From Cephalopachus bancanus (lineage: Eukaryota > Chordata > Mammalia > Primates > Tarsiidae), in the NCBI GenBank assembly GCA_027257055.1, contig JAPVLO010000182.1:4340001-4404000 (forward strand): a DNA stretch of 64,000 nucleotides, given 5' to 3'. The position numbers and the translations under genes are program-made. The notes under the pieces were generated by a model. It did not search any database. It worked only from the letters and a program-made list of their open reading frames with translations, and had not been told where the DNA came from. Shown one piece after another: positions 46,243-57,679 of this stretch (position 1 is the stretch's first letter; each line of letters starts with the position of its first letter).

Positions 46243-48011
46243 CTGCTAACTAAACTTTGCGATTTTATTACTGTGCTTGATTCACTCTAACATACCACAT
46301 ATCCAAAATAACACTAACTTTGCTCTTTGATGACTTTTCCAAACGTCTTTGATGAAATTTCTTTTCCAAAATTTTCTGCTGCTCTCTCAAGCCGCGAATC
46401 TTGTCATTCTTCCCCTCCTCATCAGTTGAATCCTTATCGAGCCCTTCTCTTCCCTGATGGACTGGACTGGGGAGGTCACAAATCCTTTCACTGGAGAGTG
46501 TGTCAGCAATATTGTTCCTCCTATGTTACTAGTGATTCAAGAGCTGTAGAGTGGCGCGTGAATGTATTTTCTGGTCTTGAAGATGTCTTGGAAATGACTT
46601 GCCAATTAATAAATGCCTTTTTCTGAGACGTGGCAAAATGGAGAAAGAAATACAACCAGCCTGTCAAACGTTCTCCCTGAGCCTTTATTCTCAGTTGTTT
46701 TCAAATACTTATTGATTCCTCTGACAAATGAAAGGTGGCCTATATCTTAGTCAACATATGAGAGCCGCCTTCTGAGTTACCTAGCACACAGAAAATCTAA
46801 GCATTGATCAGACATTTAATGATTTTTTTTCCTTAATGTGTTGATCCTTAAATGCCTGGAGCCAAACTGACATTGCTTCTGAACTTTTTATGTAGTGTTT
46901 CCATTAGATAAATTATTTTTTGAGACCGGAATGTCCCATTGATGACTATGTCAAAAATTTTCCCAAAGAATACCTTCATAGGGTAGACTGCCTCTCTATG
47001 GGTGCGGGGAGATATCTCAATTTTTAAAAATCATCACGTTCATTTTTTCTACAACTCAGTAGGCCAAATGGTACCTTTGTAATGTATCTACAAATATATG
47101 GACAAGATTATTTAATAATCAATCTTTCTTCGCTTGCTTCCATTCTTAAGATAGACAGCTTAAACCCTCTTAAAAAGGGATCACTTCACTCTTGAATGTA
47201 TGCTAATCCTGAGTATAACTTTGCACAAAATGTGAGATTAAATAGTGAGAAGGTTAAGGCAGAATGAAGACCTTTCTAGTATCTATAAGTAATCCATAGC
47301 CCTTTTCTCAAATTGATTTTGGGAAAGAGTATCCCTTTTGAGTACATTACTAAATATACTAGTTAAGCCTATCTTGACAGCCTTGTGTCTGGGCATCCAT
47401 TCACCGAACAATTTCATAAATGCCCATCAATGTCCAAGATACTGTATTAGTTCTTAGGGTTATTAAGATGAATAAAATACAGTCCTTGTTTGCCTTTGAG
47501 TTCAATGTAACAACAGAGATCCTATGAAAGAGTGGTGAATATTTCAATGCCTGTGACATAGTTTTATGGGCTGAAATGTAGTAGGAAAAAAGAAAGACAT
47601 GTATTCTATTTTCATAGAATTGATAGCCTAATAGGAAGGCATCATTTATTAAATGACACAATAAGACTATAATGGAAAAGTACAGGATAATTAAAGAGAA
47701 CATAATAAAGGTATAATAATAGAATTGATTTTGATAACTGCTGAAAATTGTGAAAATATAGCAACAAATTAAACTCAAAAAAAGACTTACTAGGTTTAAA
47801 TTCTTTGGTAAGCAATTTATTTTTTCAAACAAGTGACAATATGTCTCAGTGGGAGAACTCAGGCTTAGTCAAATAGATAGGATCAATGATAAATGTAGAT
47901 TTGAGGCTGTTACCCATGGTCTGGGTCTGGCTTCTACAGATAATGACTGAATGACTCCATTAAATTTATAATATACACTGATGGCTCCACCAAGTCCTGT
48001 CTACGTGGAAT
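46243..48011. other. AT-rich unique DNA, no gene recognised
   Basis: About 47400-47700 ('gcccatcaatgtccaagata', 'attaagatgaataaaataca') resembles the old LINE2-like repeat. A 143-codon minus frame across it is not supported as a gene. Confidence 0.4.
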
Positions 48012-48303
48012 AATTTTTTTTTTTTTTTGAGTTGGAGTCTCACTCGGTCGCCCAGACTGGAGTGCAGCGGCCGCTCCCGGCCACCACAGCCTCGCCTGCT
48101 GGGCTCCGGCGATCCTTCCGCCTCAGCCTTCCGAGTAGCCGGAATTACAGGCATGCGCTACCACGCCCGGCTGATTTTTTGATTTATTGTAGAGATGAGA
48201 TCTCGCTGCCCAGGCGGGTCTCGAACACGCGGGGTTCAGGCAATCCACTCACCTCAGCCTCCCAAAGGCGCGGGATGACAGGCTGAGCCACCGAGCCCGG
48301 CTC
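48012..48303 (-). repeat. Young Alu
   Basis: Flanked by CTACGTGGAATAATTT on both sides, a 16-bp target duplication. Confidence 0.96.
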
Positions 48304-48338
48304 TACGTGGAATAATTTAATGACACATTTAAGACACC

Positions 48339-48577
48339 TGTAACAGGCTGAATAATGGTCCTCCGAAACTATCCACATTCTAATCCCCCCAATCTGTGAA
48401 TGTTACTTGTTATTGCAAAAGAAGAATCCAGAAACAAGCCCAACTGACATCTTCATTTTTGCTCCTTAAGACTCATTCTGTAGTCTGGCCTCCAGAACCT
48501 CCATAGCATAAATTGTCTTGTCCAAAGTCACGAAGTTTGAGGTAAGTCGTTATAGCAGCAATGGAAAGCGAATACAA
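48339..48577 (+). mobile_element. Old MaLR-type LTR (MLT1-like)
   Basis: 'gtaacaggctgaataatggt' then 'catagcataaattgtcttgt' and a 'gcgaataca' end match the start and end of the MLT1 group. The middle has diverged. Confidence 0.55.
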
Positions 48578-49919
48578 CCCCCTATTGCTTCAAGGCCCTT
48601 TGGAGTGTTCTTGATGGAAAAGTTGGTTTGACTGGCATTTCCTAACCGTTGGTCTTTTTTGCTGCTGTTCTACCTATAAAGGCAAAAATGTTCTGAATCC
48701 TTTTCCTCTTCCTTGGTTATAGTATTCATTCAGAGGAAACTATCATGGAAAAATGAATTACAAAGAATAACTTGGAAAGAATATTATTTGAAAGTAAACT
48801 GCCACGCTTTGCCAATTTTCTTCCCTGTAAACTTCAGCATCAGATTTTTTATCTAACCATACTGCATTACAGGCAAGGATATTATAGACATAACAATTCA
48901 TTCAGGGCACTGTTTTGCTCTTTGGTACAGAAATGAAGAGGTAGGGGAGGGAATGTAAGACTTCGAAACATTTGCTGATCATAGTTGATCTTTGTTTCTC
49001 TCCAGAAGGGTCATCAATGAGACAAGATGCAGTCCTTGATGTAGTTCCCAGGTTATTAGTATTTCTTCAGTAACTTCTGAAAGAATTAGAGAGAGTGAGG
49101 GGGGTTGTTTGGCAGTTCACACTCTAGTTGTGGACAGTGTAAAGCGTGTTCTAGTCCTCCTTTTATGTTCAAATACATATTTGATCCTATACAACTAAAT
49201 GGAGGCATGTCACTTGCAATAGCAAACAGGAAAGCAAATATCCTATGTGTATGTATGGTAGAATGCATCTATAAGAATAAAAATGGCTCTAGGAAGCCAG
49301 TGAATATGTTGTATTATCACTATCAAAAATAATAGGTTTGAAAGTTTCTAAGACCCTAATTGTCTAATGTGACATATTCATCAACTTTTAAGTACGTCCC
49401 AGTGGTGAAAACCACCTTCCGTTTGTCTCTCTGGATCCACTCCTTATGCTGTCCCGTACACCAGGAGGCTGACCTTTGCAGACTCTATCAACAACCTTCC
49501 TTTTGCATAATGCCTTCTCTTCCATGATTTCTAGAAGCTCTGTCCACATATTGGTACATCATTCATTTATTAAACTCTTCTCCAAGTTGAGTGTGTGCTT
49601 TCACACTTATACACAATCATTTCATTCAGTTTCTTGAAATTACATTTTGAAGCAAAGTAATTCTATCAGAATCAATTCTATTCAAATTTAATAGTTCTGC
49701 AGGGTCTAGACTGAAGTTCTTTTAATACTAATTTAGCAACATCTGCACTTGACATTTTCCAGAAAGTATGCAATCTTTTCTAAACTTCATAACACAGACC
49801 ACTAGGGTCTTGGCTGAGAAGTTGCGTGTTTCCACAGACGCAAAGCTCTTTCTCAAGGTAAATATGGGGGCACATTTGTAGACCTTCTTCATAGGTAAGA
49901 AGGATAAGAAGGATAATGC
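48578..49919. other. Unique DNA, no gene recognised
   Basis: About 49420-49500 may be an old transposon fragment, but I cannot name it. No exon was seen. Confidence 0.35.
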
Positions 49920-50239
49920 TAGCTGGGCTCGGTGGCTCAACCTGTAATCCCAGCGCTTTGGGAGGCTGAGGTGAGTGGATTGCCTGAGCCGGTGGGTTCG
50001 AGACCCGCCTGGGCAACTTGGCAAGACCTCATCTCTACAATAAATCAAAAAATCAGCCGGGCGTGGTAGCGCGCGCACCTGTAGTTCCAGCTACTTGGAA
50101 GGCTGAGGCAGAAGGATCGCCGGAGCCCAGCAGGTCGAGGCTGTGGTGGCCGGGAGCGGCCACTGCATTCCAGTCTGGGTGACGGAGTGAGACTCCAACT
50201 CAAAAAAAAAAAGAAGAAGAAGAAGAATGCTTCATCTGG
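49920..50239 (+). repeat. Young Alu whose 3' end starts a tandem duplication
   Basis: Contains GTGGGTTCGAGACCCGCC. The A tail is followed by GAAGAAGAAGAAGAATGCTT, partly matching the left flank 'aaggataagaaggataatgc'. Confidence 0.94.
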
Positions 50240-50322
50240 GCTGCATTCCAGTCTGGGCGACGGAGTGAGACTCCAACTCAAAAAAAAAAAAAAAAAAAGA
50301 AGAAGAAGAATGCTTCATCTGG
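50163..50322 (+). repeat. Tandem duplication of an Alu tail and its flank
   Basis: The stretch from CTGCATTCCAGTCTGGG through the A tail to GAATGCTTCATCTGGG occurs twice head to tail. The units are about 78 and 83 bases and differ mainly in A-tail length. Confidence 0.93.
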
Positions 50323-50826
50323 GCGGGAATAAGAGTGAGTTTTCCGTATTTTTGCAACAGAATATCGATAGTCTTGACTGTAGAGTATAACATAAAAAGT
50401 ACTTGAAACTCTTTAATTAGCAAGTATTCCAACCATTCAGCCATAATTTGCAACATTTTGTTCAACATTATTGAGATCCAGCCATCTCAATACATAGAAC
50501 TATGTTTTTATTCCACCCTGTGCATATAAAATTATATATATACATTTACCTACTGAAGGTAGTAACTAATAATGCATAATGCTGCAATGAACATCTTTGT
50601 ACACATCTCTTGCACACATGTGCACCAGGCAAATACTAAGGGTAGTAGTATGTTTCATTTTTTCAACTGTACGCTTTGATCCATTCATGAATGGTGAAAT
50701 GACTTTAGTGTGCTTTCACCAGTACTCTTTTCTTTTTAAAGTTAAATAGTATAAAACAGAAAATAAAATGTACTGCAAATCCTAAGGGTAGGTAATGTTT
50801 TTTGAGACCATTTTGGTTACATACTA

Positions 50827-51691
50827 GGGGGGACCCAAAATAAGCTAAAACTTATTTGTTAAAAAAACGTGTATTCATTCTTACATGTTTTGTCAACTTT
50901 AAAGTGCTAGCTGCGGGGCGGCTCAAACCTGTAATCCTAGTACTTTGGGAGGCCGTGGTGAGAGGATTGTCTGAGCTAGGGGGTTCCAGACCAGCCTGGG
51001 CAACTTGGCGAGACCTAGTCTCTACAATAAATCAAAAAATAATCCGGGCGTGGTGGCACATGCCTGTAGTTCCAGCTACTTGGAAAGCTGAGGAGGAAGG
51101 ATCACCTATGCCCAGCAGGTCGAGGCTGCGGTGTCCATGAGCATGCCGCTGCACTCCAGCCTAGGCGACAGAGTAAGACTCCAACTAAAATAAATGAATG
51201 AATGAATGAATGAATGAATAAAGTAAATAAAGTACTCTCTGTTTGATGCAATACACCCATCAAGACGCTTTTCCCACTGCTCTAAACAGTTTTTGAACTC
51301 GTCAATTTTGGTGTCTTTTAGTGCATCTGCCTTTTTTGTTTGCTTGTTTCACCTCTTCCACATGGGCAAAACGTTTCCTTTTGAGGACTTTCTTCATCCA
51401 GGAAACAAATCTCTCCCCTGCTCGGGGAGAGATCAAGTGACAGGGGTAATGCCATTTTTGGTCAAAAACTGCTGACCACTCAGCATGGAGGGCAGGTGTG
51501 CGTGTAAATTTCCCATCATGAAATGGGTACACCTGTTGATTCTAAAAAAAAAAAAAAAAAATTACTGAAGCCAAATGCAGCCTCTCACAACGCAAGCTGG
51601 TAGATTGATGCTGATTGGTTCCTAGAACACTTCACTAGTGGGGGAATCCACTCTCCAAAAAATAATTCCTTTTGGGGGGGGTTCACCCTCG
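50827..51691 (-). mobile_element. Fossil mariner-family DNA transposon, copy 2
   Basis: The left end (AGGGGGGACCCAAAATAAGC, after TA) and right end (CGAGGGTGAACCCCCCCC on the minus strand) are related inverted termini. The minus strand keeps a diverged transposase piece with WMKKVLKRKRFAHVEEVK. About 580 bases remain after removing the Alu, versus about 1.3 kb for a complete element. Confidence 0.78.
50908..51190 (+). repeat. Alu inserted in mariner copy 2
   Basis: The tail has become (AATG)n. 'aaagtact' follows the tail and 'aaagtgct' precedes the Alu, a decayed target duplication. Confidence 0.92.
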
Positions 51692-52159
51692 AAAGAATGT
51701 ATATATGTATATGAAGTTATGTGTGTAGGTTCGTGTACTGTGTAGCACAGTGTATAATATTTTTCTAACAGTGACTCTGAATTTTTCTGAAAACACCGTT
51801 TTATGATGTATACACAGAAGCAGAACTTCTGAATCACAGAACAGGCACATTATCAACCTCACTTGCTAATGACAGTCTAGTTGATGAATAAATTTATGCT
51901 ATCAGAATGCCAACAAATATCTTTTTCTTCAAAGCTTCAGCATTTGATATTCTCACTTTCCCCCCAATTTAATAGATTTAAAATATCTTAATGTTGCAAT
52001 TTGCATTTCCCTGATCTTCTAGTGAGGCTGAGCCTCTTTTCATCTGTGAATTACCTAATCATAGTCTTTTGAGACTTTTTTTATTACTTTTCTTTTCAAT
52101 GTGCAGTAATTATATAGTCTGGGTATGAATCCTTAATGCTTATAGAAATTGAATTAAAA

Positions 52160-52438
52160 ATTTTTCGAGTTGGAATCTCACTGTCACCCAGGCTGGAGTG
52201 CAGTGGCACGCTCATGGCCACCGCGGCCTTGACCTGCTGGGCTCAGGTGATCCTTCTGCCTCAGCCTTCCAGGTAGCTGGAACCACAGGCATATGCCACC
52301 ATGCCCAGATGATTTATTTATTGTAGAGATGAGGTCTCACCATGTTGCCCAGTTTGGTCTCAAACCCCTGGGCTCAGAAATCTTCTTGCCTCCACCTTCC
52401 AAAGTGCTGGAATTATAGGCGTGAGCCCCGTGTCCGGC
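52160..52438 (-). repeat. Alu in ancient L1
   Basis: From TTTTTCGAGTTGGAATCTC to GTGAGCCCCGTGTCCGGC. Confidence 0.93.
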
Positions 52439-52635
52439 TTTTTTCTTCTTCATTTAGGTCTTCAGTCTATTTTGTTATGGTGAGAAGACCTAATTTTATT
52501 TTCTTTGATATAAAATCCCAATCACTCCCATACCAATAATTGAGTAGTTTGCTCTCTTCCCATTGATATGTCTTGCCATCTGTAACAAACGTCAAATTGT
52601 TATATGATCTTTTTCTGGAATCTCCATTTTGTTCT

Positions 52636-52944
52636 TTTTTAAAAAAAATTTAGATTCAGTTCCATGGACATATTGTGCCGTGGTGGGGATGGAGTCTCGG
52701 GTGGCCCATTCCTCAGATAATGAACATTGTGCCCCATAGGTAGTTTCTGAACCCTCACCCCCTCGGAGAATCTAGAAATAAACCCAAATACCTACAACCA
52801 ACTGCTCTTCCACAAACTAGACAAAAACGTACACTGGGGAAACGTCACCCTATTCAACCAAGGGTGCTGGGAAAACTGGAGAACCACATGCAGAAAAATG
52901 AAACTTGATCCCTCTCTCTCCCCATATACGAAAACTAACTCCCT
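52636..52944 (-). mobile_element. Short L1 with inverted 5' end, inside the ancient L1
   Basis: 52636-52772 is the reverse strand of an L1 3' end. About 52773-52935 is the same type of L1 in the opposite sense (ORF2, [16 protein letters not shown] and later [14 protein letters not shown]). The flanks 'ttttgttct' and 'cttatgttct' look like its target duplication in the older L1. Confidence 0.68.
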
Positions 52945-52961
52945 TATGTTCTATTGACCTA

Positions 52962-52966
52962 CTTGT
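52962..52966. repeat. LTR target duplication, left copy
   Basis: CTTGT, repeated at 53741-53745. Confidence 0.85.
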
Positions 52967-53740
52967 TGTGAGGAGAGTGAAATTATATAAGGATTGGGTC
53001 AAGGCACTCGCTCCGTCCCTATTTCGACCTGAGTTACATAACATGTTGTAGTTAACCCTTCTCCCCTCCTAGGCACCCGGCCAGCGCCTGGACAGGGGAC
53101 TGAGGAAGACCATTTGTCTTATGAAGATATGAGAGTCAGACTCAGTCCAGCTCAGGATCTCTGGCCAAGATCCGGGGTTGTGAACTGATAACGACTTTTA
53201 TGTTATACAACACATGTTATGAAACCAGTGGGCGTAGTGCCACCTTTGTCTAAGATTGTTAGAAAAAGGGGGAAGATCAGGGGGCTAGTGAGCAAGAGTC
53301 TCGAGTGAGCTCCATGCCCTTATGCTGGAAGGATCATTGCCCGTGATGTGGTGTGGACTGCGTCCCACAACCTGGTGCTGATTGCCCGTGATGTTGTTTG
53401 GAGAAGTTTCTCAAATTCCGGTGCTGTTTGGTTGATGCCCGTGATGCTGTTTGGGAAGTTCCTCAAATTCCGGTGCTGCTTGCCCGTGATGCGGTGTGGA
53501 CTGCGTCCCACAACCCGGTGCTGATAGATGGACGACAAAGGGTAAAATCCCTGTTTGCTTAATATGCTTTTACTTGCCTATTGCTTATGATTTGATTTAC
53601 TGTTGTCTCTTCCCGTCTCTCCCCTTTTAATAAATCTTTCACTTTTATACTTTCCTGGTGTGAGTGTATGTTTTGTTCAGCGGATCGACACAGTTAAAGT
53701 CCGTGCACGGCATCATTAATTAGTTTTTCTTAACGGGACA
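52967..53740 (+). mobile_element. Solo LTR, class I-like, with tandem enhancer-type repeats
   Basis: 774 bases starting TGTGAGGAG and ending AACGGGACA, so TG...CA, lie between two CTTGT copies at a site in the ancient L1. AATAAA lies at about 53630. Positions about 53339-53526 hold four tandem units each beginning GCCCGTGATG. No internal retroviral sequence remains, so it is a solo LTR left after recombination. Class I is inferred from length, termini and the short duplication. Confidence 0.82.
53339..53526. repeat. Four tandem GCCCGTGATG units inside the LTR
   Basis: Units start at about 53339, 53384, 53437 and 53482. The first and last share GTGTGGACTGCGTCCCACAA; the middle two share 'tctcaaattccggtgctg' or 'cctcaaattccggtgctg'. 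The order is A-B-B-A. Confidence 0.88.
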
Positions 53741-53745
53741 CTTGT

Positions 53746-53935
53746 CTACTGATAACCAATAATACAGCTTCCTAAGTGTTGATATCTGGAAAGTTATGTC
53801 CCTTCCGCGTGTTCTGCTTTTTCAGGATTATCTTGCATATTTTGGATCTTTGCTTTTCCGTGGAATACTAGAATTATTCTAGGTTCCATGTAAAAAATCT
53901 TGGTAAGATTTTAATCAATATTGGCCCTAGGACAG
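53746..53935 (-). mobile_element. Ancient L1 (reverse strand), beyond the solo LTR
   Basis: 'ctactgataaccaataatac', 'ttttcaggattatcttgcat' and 'attttggatctttgcttttc' continue the reverse-strand ORF2 broken at 52962 by the LTR. Confidence 0.7.
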
Positions 53936-54273
53936 AAAACATCTCTGGCTAATTGTGCCTCAGAGAAACCAAATGGCTCTACCACTGAGAACCTGTGCAG
54001 AAAAAAGCAGACCCATCAGAAGTGTGGCTTCCACCTAGCTTCCACCTCCCAAGTTCCAGGTGTATCTGAAACCAAACTGTACCTGGAAGCCTAGCTGCAA
54101 AGCAATTCAGGAAATGTGTTTTCCCTTTAAAGCCTCTGCAGTGTAAGAAGATACAGCAGAACAGTGGATTTCAAACTACTAGTTTAGATTTCCCTAGTCT
54201 GGACCCACTAGTGGGTCATGAAATTGATTTAGTGGGTCACAAACAGCATTTCAAAAAATGAAATAGAACAGAA
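53936..54273. other. Unique DNA with a possible hAT-type fossil
   Basis: 54162-54273 ('cagtggatttcaaactacta', 'gtgggtcatgaaattgattt', 'gtgggtcacaaacagcattt') resembles a non-autonomous hAT element. Its right end was not found. Confidence 0.4.
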
Positions 54274-54565
54274 CATGAGCCGGGCGCAGTGGCTCACGCC
54301 TGTAATCCCAGCACTTTGGGAGGCTGAGGCGAGAGGATTGCTTGAGCCCAGGGGCTTGAGACCAGTCCAGGCAACTTGGGAGAGATCTCATCTCTATGAT
54401 AAATAAATAAAAAAAAAATTAGCTGGGTGTGGTGGCACACACCTGTAGTTACAGCTACTTGGAAGGCTGAGGTGGAAGGATTGCCGGAGCCCAGTGGGTC
54501 GAGGCTGCAGTGGCTGTAAGCATGTAAACCAGTGACAGAAACTCTGATTTAAAAACAAACAAAAA
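54274..54565 (+). repeat. Alu with 3' deletion
   Basis: From GAGCCGGGCGCAGTGGCTCA to 'aaactctgatttaaaaac'. The CACTGCACTCCAG block is missing. Confidence 0.92.
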
Positions 54566-54898
54566 ACCTAACACATAATGCTTTTCTAATTTAAGAACCA
54601 ATGATCAAGACTTTGTGTGGAGTAAGACTTAATGCAAATCTGTAATTTAATTTTGATAGAACAGTGACAATTTTTTCAATATATATTTGTTAAGAATAAA
54701 AACCATTTACTATAAGTATCTTCATCAATTTGACTGCCACAAAAATAACTGTCCCAGTTGTAGTCATTTAAGCAGTGTCTTAGACACATTTGTTTTGCTT
54801 ATTCACTGTATTGTTTATTTGCTAATTTTAAAGACTAAACAATATCTGCAATGCTTGAAAACAGCCAAATGACAAGTATTGGCTTTCCAATGGCCTGT
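54566..54898. other. AT-rich unique DNA
   Basis: Possibly the second half of the hAT-type fossil broken by the Alu. No exon was seen. Confidence 0.35.
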
Positions 54899-55195
54899 GG
54901 TTTTTTTTTTTTTAGTTGGAGTCTCACTCTGTCACCCAGGCTGGAGTGCAGTGGCACTCTCATGGCCATTGCAACCTTGACCTTATGGTTTCAGGCCATC
55001 CTTCCGCCTCAGCCTTCCAAGTAGCTGGAACTACAGGCATGCACCACCATGCCCGGGTAATTTTTTTCATTTATTGTAGAAGATGAAGTTTTGCCCAGTT
55101 GCCCAGGCTGGTCTTGAACCCCTGGGCTCAGGTAATCCTCTTGCCTCTGCCTCCCAAAGTGCTGGGGATTACAGTGTGAGCCACTGCGCGCGGCT
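54899..55195 (-). repeat. Alu, full length
   Basis: From a T tract and TTAGTTGGAGTCTCACTCTG to GAGCCACTGCGCGCGGC. Confidence 0.93.
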
Positions 55196-55884
55196 GGTCT
55201 GTGGTTTTTTATTCACAAAATCAGAACACAGCAACGTGATTTCTTTGACCATATCCCTGTGGTAAAGGTTCGGAACAAGCTGTTAATGAGAACTTTGACA
55301 TGGAAATTGTGGGGTATCTTATGTGTCTTACATTTTTCTAGCTCCATTTTAGGAGACAAGAAATTTAATTCTGAACAGAATAGGGAAAAAAAGACGCATC
55401 TTACAAATCATTGGCACAAACAAAACATGCTACCTATCAATTAAAAGTTTTCCAATAATTTAATCAATGCAAATATACACATGTATACATTCTCTACATG
55501 AATATTCTTCAACAGTTATTATCAAAAGGAGAAAAATCTGCTACTATAAAGGCAGTGGAAATAAAAAACAGTAACTATTAAACTTTGCTAAAGGATCATC
55601 TTGATAGAAAACTTAGTGACGCATCTGACACGAACAGGTGACGGCCAGCCCAGCCTTATTAGGCAGCACGTATTCAAGTTGTGGGTCTTGCTCCTTTCTT
55701 CCACCTGATCACTGCGAGAAGAACAAGGGAAAGGGCTAGTTAAACCCTTGTTCACTTAGACATTGGCGGAGGGATCTCCAGTGCCAATAGAGAAATGGAC
55801 TCCCAATCCAACTTCCAATGAAACAAAGTCCCTAACACTGGCTGTCTCTGGATGCTTGGCCTATGGGTGATACATTTTTAAAAA
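55196..55884. other. Unique DNA, nothing recognised
   Basis: No exon, RNA gene or repeat was recognised on either strand. Confidence 0.4.
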
Positions 55885-56160
55885 TTATTGATTTATTTTG
55901 AGTTGGCATCTCACTCTGTCACCCAGTGGCACAATCATAGCTCACCACAGCCCAGACCTCCTGGCAGGGAGGATCCTTCTACCTCAGACTCCTGAGTAGT
56001 GGCTATTATAGGCGCGTGCCACCACACCTGGCTAATTTTTTGATTTTTTGTAGAGACGAAGTCTCGCTATGCTGCCCAAGCTAGTCCTGAATTTCAGGCT
56101 CAAGCAATTCTCTGGTCCTAAGTGCTGGGATTATAGGAGTGAGCCACTGTGCCTGACCAA
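55885..56160 (-). repeat. Alu, older, with deletions
   Basis: From TTATTTTGAGTTGGCATCTC to GAGCCACTGTGCCTGACC. The CAGGCTGGAGTG block and others are missing. Confidence 0.9.
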
Positions 56161-56241
56161 TACATTTTTAATTTCTAGTTTCCAAATTTTCTGTAATGGG
56201 ATGTAATGCAAAGAAAGCTCCAGTCAATCAAAAATTATATA

Positions 56242-56479
56242 CAGAGGGTGGCAAAAAAAGTGTATATACATTTTACAAAAGGAAAAAAACTGTATTAAAA
56301 TTGTGATAATCAATATACGCCAATAACAAATGATGTATACAAGTCATGTTTGACTTGTGCAATTACAAGAAGTGCTCCAAGTGGTTACCATCATCGTCCA
56401 GACACTTTTGATTAAGGTGAACTAAAAGTAATATATAGATAACACCTCTTCAAATGCGTGGACTTTTTTGGCACCCCGG
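56242..56479. mobile_element. Non-autonomous mariner element (MITE)
   Basis: 238 bases with inverted ends: left CAGAGGGTGGCAAAAAAAGT, right (complement) CCGGGGTGCCAAAAAAGTCC, each next to TA. No coding capacity. The interior ('cttgtgcaattacaagaagt', 'catcgtccagacacttttga') is unlike the two mariner copies at 3471 and 50827, so it is a different family. Confidence 0.75.
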
Positions 56480-56802
56480 TATGTATTAGTTCACTGATTT
56501 ATTTTAAATGCCCAGATATTTAAGAACTTCTAAGTGCCTTTGTAAGTTCTTCCTCTCTTTCGATTCTGATGGTAAGCAGGTCTCCATTTTCTAGAGAAAG
56601 ACAAGTAGGATTCTGCAATCTGGGGGTTTGGGTCAGATGTGCCTGGAGTTTATAAAAATGGTACTAGGAGAAATTTCACACTCTCCCTGATGGCTACAAA
56701 TTGTAATATTTACTAGGTCGTTACTGAGTCTAGGCCCAAGTTTTGGGCATATCAGGAAGAAATACATAATCGAGGGCATAAAGCACATACACGTACTTTT
56801 TC
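56480..56802. other. Unique DNA, nothing recognised
   Basis: No exon or known repeat was recognised. Confidence 0.4.
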
Positions 56803-57100
56803 GTGTGTTTGAGTTGGAGTCTCACTCTGTCGCCCAGGCTGGAGTACCGTGGCATGCTCACAGCCACCGCAGCCTCGACTTGCTAGGCTCAGGCGATCCT
56901 TCCGCCTCAGCTTCCCAAGTAGCTGGAACCACAGGTGTATGCCAGCACGCCCGGCTGATTTTTTTTTATTATTATTTATTGTAGAGACAAGGTCTCACCA
57001 TGTTGCCCAGTTGGGTCTTGAACCCCTGGATTCAGGCAATCCTCTCACCTCTGCCTCCAAAAGTGCTGGGATTACAGGCGTGAGCCACCACACCCAACTT
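56803..57100 (-). repeat. Alu, full length
   Basis: From TGTTTGAGTTGGAGTCTCAC to GAGCCACCACACCCAAC. Confidence 0.93.
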
Positions 57101-57679
57101 CATAAAAGTGCTTTAACAAATACAAAGGTACAGACGGATACAGTGCAAGGGTCCAGGAGGGTATTTGGAGTCAGCTGGAGTGACACTTCCAGAATTGGTC
57201 ACAGTGACATCTTCTCTTTACCTCTCGTGCAATTTCCTTTCCTCCAGGAGATTAGTAGAAATGGATATTCTGAAAACACAGACATTGTCCTCGTTGGGAA
57301 AGTGACCTCTAATAGTACTGCCCAAGTCTGTTTACTCCAGCTTGAAATTCCTACTTGAGATAATATTCAAGTGTCACGGGGAAACAGGTATTTTCAGCAC
57401 ATAATGTTAGGAAACTAAGTATGATTCTGATTCATGTAGAAGTTGGTAGCACTTTATGAAAAACCAGCATTTCCTATGAAATCATGGAGCCTTCCATTCT
57501 GACTAAACAGGGAGGGGCAGGTCAAGGACAAGTGGATTTCAACTTCTGAAGTGCTGTTCAAGGCCCTCTTTGCACAATACTGAAAGCAAAACAAATAAAA
57601 ACGTGAGAAGGGTAATTTTCCTTTCTCCATTATTAAAAACTTCACTTTTTTTTACATCCAAGTACTCGACATGTCACTT
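57101..57679. other. Unique DNA downstream of SLC22A15
   Basis: No exon was recognised. It may be beyond, or the distal part of, the SLC22A15 3' UTR. Confidence 0.4.

Larger units (their letters stand above)
50455..52635 (-). mobile_element. Ancient L1 (reverse strand), right part
   Basis: 'atgctgcaatgaacatcttt', 'gtacacatctcttgcacaca', 'tgcaatttgcatttccctga' and 'gaagacctaattttattttc' are successive reverse-strand blocks of an old L1 3' half. It is interrupted by a mariner (50827-51691) and an Alu (52160-52438) and continues past 52945 and 53746. Confidence 0.72.

Noticed and set aside
47401..47832. A 143-codon minus-strand frame, hydrophobic
   Set aside because: AT-rich reverse strand of an old repeat. 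The hydrophobic look comes from T-rich codons.
53339..53526. CRISPR-like array (four spaced repeats)
   Set aside because: The units are contiguous tandem copies inside a primate LTR, with no unique spacers of constant length.
57101..57358. Plus-strand frame continuing past an Alu (part of a 169-codon frame)
   Set aside because: The upstream half is antisense Alu, and the unique half lacks any recognisable family or splice framing.
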